A stretch of 64,000 bases of DNA from Tolypocladium sp. Sup5 PDA-1. Lineage: Eukaryota; Ascomycota; Sordariomycetes; Hypocreales; Ophiocordycipitaceae. The stretch is taken from NCBI GenBank assembly GCA_000750105.3, contig JPHH03000004.1, positions 124,001-188,000 of the forward strand. Direction: 5' to 3'. Made by a program: the position numbers and the translations under genes. Positions 52,239-62,408 of the stretch are shown one piece after another. The number at the start of each line of letters is the position of its first letter. Within the stretch, counting starts at the first letter, position 1. The notes beneath the pieces were generated by a model, which had not been told where the DNA came from, did no database searches, and worked only from the letters and a program-made list of their open reading frames with translations.

Positions 52239-53539
52239 TTACAGAAAGGCTTTTTGGACATCCCCGGGCGCCGCTCGGTGGTACTGGTTCGGCCACTTGA
52301 CGGGGACGTTGAGCTTGTGCGCAGCGTTGAGCACCCATTGGGGGTCGCGCAGGAACTGCCTCGCCGAGAGGGCCAGGTCGGCCGACTGCTCCGGCCCCTC
52401 CTGGACGACGTCGCGCGCAAACTCGGCCTCGTCGATGGAGCCGACGGTGCCAATGAGCAGGTCGAGGCCGTCGGCGCGGACGGCCCTGCGGATCTCGCGG
52501 GCCAGGTCCGTCTGGTACGTCTTCTGGCGGCCGATCCGCTGCTGGGAGTTGTTGCCGCCGCTGCTGACGTCGAGCACGTCAATGCCCCAGGACGGCAGCA
52601 GCTTGGCCAGGCGGATGCTCTGCTCGAGGTCCCACGAGGGCGCGCCGGCGTGCTCCATCCACTCGGTGGCCGAGATGCGCAGCCAGAGGGGCATGGCGGC
52701 GGGGATGACGGCGCGGACGGCGGCGACGACCTCGCGCAGGAAGCGGGTGCGGTTCTCGAAGCTGCCGCCGTAGTCGTCGGTACGTTTCTGTCTGCCCGTT
52801 AGCATATTCATAATGGCGCAAGTCCGCGGTTTGGGGCGGTACGTACGTTGGACAGCGGGGAGAGGAAGCTGGTGATGAGGTAGCCGTGGGCGCCGTGGAT
52901 CTCAATCACGTCGAAGCCGGCCTTGACGGCGCGCACGGCCGACTCGGCGAAGCTCTTGACGAGGCCCTTGATGTCGTCGACGCTCAGCTCCCGCGGCGCG
53001 GCGTGGTCCTCGGCAAAGGGGATGGCGCTGGGCCCGACGACGTCGCCCGGCCACCCGCCTTGCGCCTCATCGGCCAGCGCCTTGTTGGCCGAGCCGCCGA
53101 TCCACGGCGCCAGGGTGCTCGCCTTGCGGCCCGCGTGCGCCAGTTGGATGCCGGCCTTTGTGTTCTGGCTGTGCGCAAAGTCGACGATGCGGCGCAGCGG
53201 CGCGATCTGCGAGTCGGTCCACAGGCCGGCGTCCTGCGGCGAGATGCGGCCCCGGGGCTCGACGCCCGAGGCCTCGACGACGACGAGCCCGGCGCCGTTG
53301 AGCGCGAACTGGCCGAGGTGCACGAGGTGGAAGTCGGTCAGGTGGCCGTCGTCGGCGCTGTACTGGCACATGGGCGACACGACGAAGCGGTTGTGCAGCT
53401 CGACGCCGCGCATGCGCAGCGGCTGGAAGAGCGTCGGCGCGGTGGCCGGGTCCGCGGCGGTGCCGGCGGCGGGCTCCTGCGCGGGCGTGTAGAAGGGCAC
53501 GCCGGCCTGGCCCTTGTTGCGCAGGTCGAAGCGAGGCAT
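52239..53539 (-). CDS. Old yellow enzyme-type NADPH:flavin oxidoreductase (YqjM-like)
   Basis: Two exons, 52847-53539 and 52239-52787, give 413 residues. The TIM-barrel FMN domain has FQPLRMRGVELHNRFVVSPM then CQYSADDGHLTDFHLVHLGQ. The Cys in PMCQY is typical of the YqjM/class III branch. AHAGRKAS and IHGAHGYLITSFLSPLSN follow, then KRTDDYGGSFENRTRFLREV across the intron, and IGTVGSI and WPNQYHRA-type text near the end. HGAHGYL holds the usual substrate-binding histidine region. These enzymes reduce activated C=C bonds with NAD(P)H; the native substrate is unknown. The start MPRFDLRNKG was chosen over an in-frame ATG 112 codons upstream (53875), because the extension reads through a GGT microsatellite as poly-His and looks non-coding. 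ADE2 is convergent, 219 bases away. Confidence 0.92.
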
Positions 53540-55650
53540 CCTGGGCGGTGTAGATGTGTGGTGGTGGTGATGCTGGTGGTGGTGGTGGTTTCGGTGTCGC
53601 TGCGGCCCCTCTCGGAGTGGAAGTGACAACGCTATCGAGGAACGCGGCGGTATGATAGTAGACTGGCGATGCGCTATTGAGACCCGACGAGAACCCAACT
53701 TGCTGCGGAAAAGTTGCATCTCTACGCCGATGTGCGGTGCGTCGTACAATTTTATATCTGTCCACCAGGTACGTACGCAAGGGTACGCCAGCATGAGGAT
53801 TATAAATGCAATGACATTCCGTCCCACTTGGGCAAAGGCTCGCAGAAGCCGAGGGGTCCCCTTCGATGAATTCATAACTACGGACTAAGCAGCGACGCCT
53901 TTGCGGGTGCGTCCTTGTTCCCGACTTGTTTCCCTCGATGGCGTGATAGGCCAATGGGGCCGCTGATCCATTCAAGCTTCTCCATTGCGAGATCTGCGCG
54001 GGACCCCTGAGCGCCAGTGGCAGCGGCGCAAGAGTTGCTGAATAATGCAACAACCGGGTGGTGGTGGTGGTGGTGAGATGTGAGGCATCCTTATCGCGAA
54101 GATTTTTGTTTGAAGAGTCGTGGTTCTCGGAGGAGGGAGCATGTGCGAGGACGGCCCGTAGCTTAGGTATCCTTACGGATTGCGTCTCTGCATGTGGTGT
54201 ATGCCAGAGGCGGTCTGTATTGGACACCTAGTTGAGGCGCGTGCCGTGCATCGCCAACCTGCCATGGTCAGCCACAGGAAGCTGAGATGGACGGTACGAT
54301 CTACTTCGTTAACCATGCAGGCCATGGCGGCGCGGAGCTGATATACCGGTGAGAGTCATGTCCTCTGAAGCTCTGGGCAGCTGCAGCCCTTGCGACTCGG
54401 CGACTCCATTGGGCCAGGTTCTCACCGTGAGACCTGTACATGGACACAGCTCGACGAGGTTGGATGTATTTCGACATGCCATTTCCAGCAGTTCTGATGA
54501 ATGGACATTGATGAGAAAGCACGCCAACAGAGAAGCGCATTAATAACGCGGCGTCAAAGGCGAGTTGTCGAGGAGCAAGTATCGAAACGTCATGTCATAA
54601 ACTTGGACCTCGCAGCCACAATCTGAGTGGATTCTCAACCGTGCGGTCACGCAACCAACGGCATCCCACGCTGACATACCCAACACGTTTCACTCACTCT
54701 CTCAAATACTCTCCTTGGAGGGCTCGTGTTACTAAAGATATTTGCAAAGCTTGGTGGCCGTGGACAGGTGGACTTGTGCGCCCAACACGAGATTACTGGC
54801 AAGGGCACCACAGTGACGGGCCATCCAGGGTCATGCAGAGGAGGATGAGTAGCAAAGGGCCAATTTGTACTTCGTAGTCCGCTCACCTCTGGCAAGTGCT
54901 CTTTTACTCACATGAACTCGCTGATCTCACATCCTCAAGCCTCTCGTGAGACCTCACATCTCGAGACACTCCCTCGCCATGTCCTCCCCTCGTCGCAACT
55001 CACGACCCCTACCATCACCAACCCTCCCCCGGGGACACCCGCCCCGAAGCGGCCATCCCCGTGTCTCATTCCCTCAAGCCCCCCTAATTAGCCCTGCTCA
55101 AGGCAGAGTCGCCCGCTGGCATTCGCTGTCCCCAGAATGCGGGGAATCCTTGCCAGACCTCCGCGATGGCACGTCCCTCCCGCCCGCCCCGGGCCAATGA
55201 CCTGCCGGCTATTGCAACGGACCCCGTCCAGGGTTCATCGACGCAACCACCTCGGCGTCTTTAAGAAGCGTGTCCCCCCGGTTTTTGTGTCCTGGACGCC
55301 TCGTAACCTTATTACAACTTCTTCCTACGCTGGAGGCTCTGCTCGCCACGACATGATGAATCACAACGAACATCGCGGACCCGAGTATCAGAGACAAGAA
55401 AAATCGTCTTTTGTACAAGTACGGCAGATTTGTCAGTGTTCCCGCAGAGGGGCAACCAATGACCAGCACCAGGCACGCGAAACGCAAGAGCTCGCGGCCG
55501 TCTATCCCCCCATTCCTCCGAGTTTTGCTAGAAAATCAGGCTCGACAAAGCAGGCCCCTCGCGACGGAGGGTGTAAAGAGTCTAGGAAATGCGTCTAAGT
55601 CTACATCCCCTTCTATCTTGGCACGTCTATTTTTCTCCTCCGCCGCGGAT
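53540..55650. other. Intergenic region, OYE / cytochrome c peroxidase
   Basis: 2.1 kb between two minus-strand genes. It contains GGT-rich microsatellites at 53559-53589 and 54057-54075. Short open frames show no motifs. I see no gene. Confidence 0.6.
53559..53589 (+). repeat. GGT microsatellite upstream of OYE
   Basis: GGT/GAT units lie in the probable leader of the OYE gene. On the minus strand, in the gene's frame, they read as His codons. A second pure GGT run is at 54057-54075. Confidence 0.88.
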
Positions 55651-56905
55651 TTACTTGGACTCGTCCCAAGTGGGCTTCAGGTTCCAGCGCTGGTTCTCGG
55701 AGCCCTGGGCAAAGGGGACGCCCAGCTCGAACAGCTTGACGACGACGGCGGAGAAGTCATTGAAGAAGGCCTCGTTGTCCTTGGCGTACTTTTCCGTGAC
55801 GGGCTTGAACTTCTTGTCCTGGACCAGGACCATGTCGGTGGGCAACATCATCAGAGTCTTGGTGGTCTTGTCCTCGTACTGCAGGAAAAAGGTCAGCAAG
55901 CGCTCACTGGCGGTAGTCTGTCATGCTCCTCGTCTTACCTGCTTGGGGCCGTTCCACTTCTTCCACTGCCACTTCTCCTCGATGAGCAGGCGGTAGTAGT
56001 CGTTAGTCAGGATGGTGGGCGAAAAGGTCCAGGGACCCTCGAAGCCGGATCGGTCCGAGTGGCAGCGGCCCAGGGCGTGGGCGCCGGACAGGGCGACAAT
56101 CTCCTGGTCGTTGAAGCCCATGCGGTAGAAGATGTTGCGCAGGTGGTCGGCGCCCTGGGTGGCGTCGGGCAGGCGGCCGTCGGGAGTGCAGGCCGTCAAG
56201 TCCCGGTCAGAGCGGCCGGGCCGGTAGGGGACGATGGGGCCCTGCATCTCCTGGATGGCGCAGACGCCGCCGAGGATCCAGAGGTCGGAGTAGGTGATCC
56301 AGGGGAACTTGGCTGTGGAGACAAAGTTAGTGACTGCGTCTTTGATCAAGCACCCTCCTCTCGTTGTGGGACGTCAATGCGACTCGAGATGTCGGGACAC
56401 GCGACAACTTACCCTTCACAGGCTGGAGAAAGTCACGGGCGGCAATCAGGCCGGCGTTGGCGCCGTGGTCAGACTCGGGAGCGAAGCGCATGGTGGCGCC
56501 GTTGCTGCCACCAGTACCCGTGGCCTTGTCAAAGGTGCCGCTGGCGTGCCACGCGAGACGCAGCAGGACAGGGCCAAAGCTGCCGTCGTCATAGTCGTCC
56601 TTCTCCTCGAGGCGGGCGGCGATCTCGTTGTACACCTTCTGGTAGTCCTCCTTGGTGGGGTTGACGACCTTCGTCGAGGCCGCCGACGGCGCGCCGCTGG
56701 CCGTGTAGTACCAGTACCCGAGGCCACCGGCGGCGGCGGCGCCCGTCAGGTACAGCCAGGTCGACGACGATGACTTCTGGGCGGGCTCGGACGAGTACCA
56801 GCGGCGGCCCTGCTGGCGGAAGGCCTGGCGAGGGGCGACGGCGAAGGTGTTGCGCGCGGCGGTGCGCGTCGCCGCGCGGGCGAAGTGACGGGTAGCAGAG
56901 GCCAT
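55651..56905 (-). CDS. CCP1: Mitochondrial cytochrome c peroxidase
   Basis: Three exons, 56413-56905, 55939-56312 and 55651-55878, give 364 residues, the usual Ccp1 length. The N-terminus is a bipartite presequence: an Arg-rich part (MASATRHFARAATRTAARNT), then a hydrophobic glycine-rich segment (WLYLTGAAAAGGLGYWYY). This fits import to the intermembrane space with removal by inner-membrane proteases. The haem pocket shows LRLAWHASGTFD with distal R116, W119 and H120. LSGAHALGRCH holds the proximal His, and GFEGPWTFSPTILTNDYYRL holds the Trp that forms the compound I radical. The enzyme reduces hydrogen peroxide with electrons from cytochrome c. Residues and spacing look intact. The introns have clean donors (GTAAGT, GTAAGA). 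Confidence 0.96.
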
Positions 56906-58601
56906 CTGGCACGAGGAACAGTCGTCAGCACAGCCCGGATACGACACGACACGACGACTGGGCTACTCGGGGTCGACGAGGGCTGGGACCGAGTCTTACC
57001 GTGTTGTTGCGACGAGATGTGCTATCGTTGCGCAGGGATGAGGGTGGTGGCAGAGGCAAGTCGAGGACGGGGAGTCAGAAGGGGGAAAAGGAAAAGGGCC
57101 ACAGGCACACCCCATACATAAGCCTCGGGAGAGCGAGCCACGCTTTTTCAGCAAACGACGGCAGCCGGAGGGCCCAAACGCAAAAAACGGAGGACGGGGG
57201 GCTCCATCGATTTGGCATCTCGTTGAAATTGGAAACCTCTGACTGGCTGTCGCGGACCCGCGGCCGGTGGGTTTTTTTCCCTCGTTTCGTCGCCATCGCA
57301 AGGGGCCCACGGGGACGGACGGGGGCCAAAAAGGTGCTCGTTGACGGCCTCAGCTGTTTGTCACAGAGGGCGCATCCATCCCATCCATCATCCCTTGCGG
57401 TGCCGTCAGCTGTGCATCGCAAAGGGCGCATCCTAGCAGCTGCACATTACGAGTACAGTTCAACGTTTTTTTACCCGCTGCCCACGCCACATCCAGGAAC
57501 CACCAGTACAAAAAGCAGCCGTCCAGAGAACTCTAAAGCCGCGTTCCGCATTATCAATCAACCAATTCACACCCGCAGCCGCCCATCGGCTACATCACCA
57601 ATCGCCACATTCGGTAACCCCCAGCGAGCGCCCCCCCCCTGCGCAGGTACCGTTTCCTGGCCGTGCTCTGGTGCTGGAGAGAATCATGCCACCTCCACGC
57701 GCAGCCTTCCGGGTTCCGCTCCAGCTCTGTCTCTGTCGACGGTTCCTCCGCGGCTCCGTGCCGGGGCCCTGAACGTGTGAAGCCAACTGAAATCGACCAA
57801 TTGCATCGCCTGAATTTTCTTCCTCTGCCCCGTGGCGTCGCGGCGCCCTGCATCGTTCCCGAACGGTGGCCGAGGATCGCGGATTCCGAGCTTGGTCCCA
57901 CTTCTGACGTGCACTGCCCCCACCACCAGTCCACCACCAGGCCCAAACCGCAGCGCTGCCAAGCCCGGTCCATTTGTTATCAAATTCACGGCTGTGGCTG
58001 CGCGAGTCGCTCGCTGCCTCGCCGCCAGCGCGCATGTCTTTGCGTGCTGGCTTTAACACGAGATACCAATGGCTCCTGCGCCTGGAATCTGCTCGCCGAC
58101 ATCGCAACACAGCTCACCTCTCTGCAGGTATCAAGTCGTAGCACATCAGGCTCAACCATTGAGTGCCTGGTTCTCATTTTCGCTCTCGCATCGGTAGCTA
58201 CTCTAGGTATCAAAGACACTGCGTCATGTCAGACGCTGCGTCATGTCAGACGCTGCGTCATGTCAGACGCTGCGTCATGCCAAAGACACTGCATCGTCTC
58301 AAGGACATGCATCGTGCCTGGCCATCAGCCAACCCGAGTCCACCAAGCTAATCGTCCAGGCTGCCTGTCGCCGCGGCATCGCCCCCGTCCGTCCTGTTGT
58401 TTTGTCATTACATACTTTACATTTCCTCCCACCCTTTCTTGCTCCGTCCGCCCCGTGCACCAGACATCCAAGCTTCGCCGTCATCCCTCCTATCCGGGAG
58501 CCCAGCGGCTATAGTACAAGAATATGTGCCGTGCTGTCCTGTTCAGGTCCATGCCCATATTCGACATTACCCAAGCTCGCCGGCCGGGTCCCGCTCGACC
58601 T
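56906..58601. other. Intergenic region, CCP1 / PRP39
   Basis: 1.7 kb between minus-strand genes. Open frames up to about 283 codons occur on the plus strand but are low-complexity and cross the tandem repeat at 58211-58290. I see no supported gene. Confidence 0.58.
58211..58290 (+). repeat. 17-bp tandem repeat (3.5 copies) flanked by CAAAGACACT
   Basis: The unit GCGTCATGTCAGACGCT occurs perfectly at 58221-58237, 58238-58254 and 58255-58271, then partly to 58280. The ten bases CAAAGACACT stand immediately before (58211-58220) and after (58281-58290) the array. Each unit contains GCGTCA, the reverse of TGACGC, a bZIP-like half site. Confidence 0.93.
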
Positions 58602-60981
58602 CTAGTTGAAGTCGGCAGGTCCCTGTGCCGATGCGTCTGGCTCTGTGTGGGTTTGATAAAAGAAGACCAGTCTGGACTCGGCCTTCTTCAGGCTGGCCTC
58701 GTCGAGCTGCCCGCCCGCAGCTCCGTTCTCTCGCGCACCATCCTCGTCTGCCGCCGGGATAGCCACTGATGCTGGTCTGTTCACTCTAGTTAGCACAGGA
58801 CACTCGCTCTCGGAGCCTCGTCTGTCGCAGCTCAACTTACCCAAACATCTCTCGATCCACGTCCAGATACTCCGACATCGAATTCTGGCCGCCGCGATGC
58901 ACCAGAAAGTCCAAGTAGATCTGTGCCATGTCTCTCTTCACCGCAGCCGGCAGTCGGCTGGTGCGGCGGAATTCGGTGAACACGTGTCTAACGCGGTGGC
59001 CAATCTCTTCCTGCACCTCCGAGTGCTGCTCGAGCTCGAACTGGAACCACTTCTCCCAGAAGTTGCGGCTGTCTCCGTACCACTGCGCATTCTTGAGGAA
59101 CACAGCGCGCGCCGGTTCCGCCGCACCATTCGAAGTCTTCCACAGCATCATGGCCCACTCAGCCACCAACGCCGCCTTGGTGTACAGATCACCAATGGGC
59201 GCGTCAATCTGATCCCTGAGGACCTGGACCGCAGCCGCGACGTCCTTCTGTCGGCGCTGAAGGTGTGCCCATGAGACAATCACCTCGATGCAGTCTGGGA
59301 GCTTCATCAAGATCGCCTCGTGGATGTCCCGAGCCACGTCAACCCGACCCTGGCTCTCCTCAAAGTAGGCCCACTGCATTCGAATGCCGGGTCGGCTGAT
59401 GGGTACGAAAAAGGCCGCGCGCAGGTAGATGTGGCGAACCTCTTCCATCTTACCCTGACCAGACATCCATCGGGCGTAGCGAAACCAAAAGTCATCGTAA
59501 AACGCGCAGACAGTAATGCAGCGCTCATAGACGCACTTTGTGCGGGCAAAGTCGCCCTCGGCCTCCTCGAAGTCGAGGTACTTGCGCCAGCCGTTGAGCT
59601 GCTGGTGGCTGAGCTCGAGCGTGTGGAAGAACTGATGCCCCAGCTCAGACTCGTATGCCCAGACCCGCGTGACCTCAGTCTGCGTTGCATGGTGCACTTC
59701 GAGGTACATGTTGTCAATCTTGCCGCGAATATCGCGCTGGACCTCCAACTCCGCCCGGGGAGCGCCATACGCCGCGGCCTCGGCCTGCACCTCGGCACGG
59801 GTTCGCTCGAGCACGTCGGCGGGAGCAAGATGCTCCAAGTCGAGCTCGTGAATCATGGGACGGAAGCGTTCGAAGTAGCGATTGAACTGGTGCAGTGGGA
59901 TGCGAACAATGCGAGCCAGGACAGCGTAAACGCGGGCCGGGGACTCTGAGCGCTCCTCGAACTCAATGTACTTGTCCCAGAAAGGATGGGACATGTAGTC
60001 AATGCCGACCATGGTAGCAGCATGCTCAAAGAAGCTAGAGAGTCGCGTTAGAATGATATGATCTAGGACCGAGAAAGCAAGCAGAAGGGGGGACAAGGGG
60101 GGGAGAAAGAGGGTCAGTACAAGAGAGGGGACTGTGACCAGGGAAGCAATGGCGAAGAAACCGAGTTCGGTGAGTGTTCGACGGGGGGGCAAGCTGCAAA
60201 GGAGGACGGAGCAGCTGTGAGGAAGCACGCGTGGCATCATTAAAAAAAGAGCCTGGTGCAGAGCATGAGAGAGCATCCCGGCATAGTAGGGCCAGTGAGG
60301 GCATATCTCACCATCACACGCGTCGACGGCCAACGCATGAGGTTCACGGATATGGGCGACGGGGTCATGACCACCTCGCGGGATGCTATGTTGGTGGCTA
60401 TGCGTTACGGGTAAGGAAAAACCACCTGGCAATACTTACTCTCGGACTACGTCAGTGTCGTGGACCGTGTCCATTTTGAAGCGGCAGTACTCTGCCCACA
60501 AATCGACCGAGTGAGGGTTGCAGGCGATGCCTCGTTCGTACACCTTTGAAGGTCATGTTTTAGCGCTCTGCTGCGCTCTGGTTACGGTAACGGGTAATGC
60601 CCACCATTTCAGCCGATTCGGTGCCAGCGACCTGGAACTCGAACTCGGCATACTTCTTCCAGAAGCCAAAGTAGAGGGGGAACTTGGCGAGGAAGCGATC
60701 GAAGGCATCGCGGCAAGCGGCGAGCGCGGCGGGGCTGGAGTTGCGGCTCAGGCCGCCTTCGAGGGTCTCGCACGCGTTGATGAGCTTCTCCCAGTTCTCG
60801 AACTTGTCGGGGTCGGCATCCTGTTTGGCACGTCAGTCGCACGGTCGCGAGAGCGAGTCTGGGGCATGGACGCGCAGCCGGCTGGCTGGCGGGCGTCGAG
60901 CAGACTTACCACGTCGGCCAGAGCTCTGTGGACGGCCGCGAACTCATCGTCGGCGCCGCCAGGCTGACCAAAGTCGTTCAT
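58602..60981 (-). CDS. PRP39: U1 snRNP-associated splicing factor Prp39 (HAT repeats)
   Basis: Five exons, 60910-60981, 60605-60820, 60440-60543, 58841-60034 and 58602-58776, encode 586 residues. Repeated HAT helices are visible: FENWEKLINACETLEGG, FPLYFGFWKKYAEFEFQVA, VYERGIACNPHSVDLWAEYC, HPFWDKYIEFEERSES, WRKYLDFEEAEGDFARTKCV, FWFRYARWMSGQGKMEEVRH, FWEKWFQFELEQHSEVQEEI. The tail after the last HAT repeat is Ala/Glu-rich and disordered. Prp39 binds the U1 snRNP and supports recognition of 5' splice sites. Intron 3 is 405 bases, far longer than the other three (89, 61 and 64). If retained it gives a stop codon at once (GAG TAA), so retention would switch the gene off. Exon 4 resumes with FFEHAATMVGIDYMSHPFWD in frame. 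Confidence 0.92.
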
Positions 60982-62408
60982 GACGGCAGTAGCACGAGTC
61001 GCGACTCGGCAACAGACGGCGATGCAGGGAAGCGAGGGCGTCTATGGCGTCTAGGGCGTCTAGGAATCTTGCCGAGGGACTCGAGAGCTCCTACTGCACG
61101 AAAATCGCGATGGCGACGTGGAAGAAAGCTGTTGCTTTTGCAGAAGGGACGAACTTGGCAGTTGGCAGGGATGGCAGGCAGGCTGGAAGGTTGATCCCTT
61201 CCCAGAAGTGGTATGCGAGGTGTGCAGCGATGAAGAGGGTACTTGCGCGGCAGGTAGAGGCTTGGGGTGTTGATGTTGTGAGGAAGCGGGGGGGGAAACA
61301 CGCAGGGGACTTGTGTAGGAAGTAGCTCTGCGCACGGAGCAACGCCCCAGGCGGCCAAGGCGGCGCGGATTTATGGTCCAGCTGAGTCATCAGCGGGGTG
61401 ACTAATCAGCCACCATGATATTTTCCTCGTCACGGGCCAGCCCACCAGTTTTCCTTTCTTTCCATATGGCTGGTGATGATTACTTCAAACAAACATGATA
61501 GGAAGAGACTGAACGCTCCCCAAACGGGAAGCATGATCTCAATTTCGAATCTGAAGCCCATTCTGCAAGCTATTTTCTTGTCTTTGTTTCGAAATGCGGC
61601 GAGCTGGACGGAGCCTGCTCTGCACAGTCTCCCAAAGGTATGCCTTGATGGCATGTGTGCTGTAAAGCTTGCCTACGGAGTACACTATTCGTACCTGCGT
61701 GCTGGAACGGCGCGGACCAGCGGAGGAGTATGTCCGGTACTGGAGACGGGGGCTCTTGTTGGATGGGCAAACACAAGCCTCTGACCTGTCTGAACCAGCC
61801 ATCTGCTGATCGATCTGACCGTACGGAGTACTGGAACATTGGATGGCTCGTCTCAAACACACTGGGAAGCCGGCCAATTTTCAATCCGACGCCTTCGGAC
61901 CTGCCCAGTGTCAGTGAATTTCACCATCACTCCACTGCAACGACAACGTAGTAGCCCTTCATCTACCTAAAATGCCATGCTTCATGGACGCAAGATGCAG
62001 AGAACAGCTCTTGAGTATCATGGAGTGCCTGAATATAATTGAACAATGTCCTGCCGTGTATTCCGTACTCCGTTCTCGTACCAAGCTGCAGTGAAATCGC
62101 ACAAAATTGTGAACGAGGCCCTGTCTGTCAGACACGTCGCGCTGTTCCCGTAGGCGTAGGGCTCAGCGCCGCAGGTCAGCCAGCTCGTCCAGCTACACCA
62201 CCAGCGACGTCATTCCCGAGACAATACGACCTGCGCCCAACATCCCTCAGTCCCTGCAACGACATCAGGGCAAGCCGAACGAACAATTTGCCGCCATCAC
62301 CAGACAAACCGACGCCTAGGCCATGGACGAGCCTCGCTCCTAATGCCATCGTCCTCCTCCGCCAGGCGCCGAGTCTCCTAGAGTCCCGATGCCCCCGTCC
62401 CCTCCTCG
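60982..62408. promoter_or_regulatory. Divergent region, PRP39 / SacI phosphatase
   Basis: 1.4 kb between divergent start codons. It holds two exact TACGGAGTA copies (61674, 61822), a near copy (TACTCCGT, 62066) and one TGAGTCA at 61383. A 272-codon plus frame (62039-62857) overlaps the SacI gene out of frame and is rejected. I see no other gene. Confidence 0.55.
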
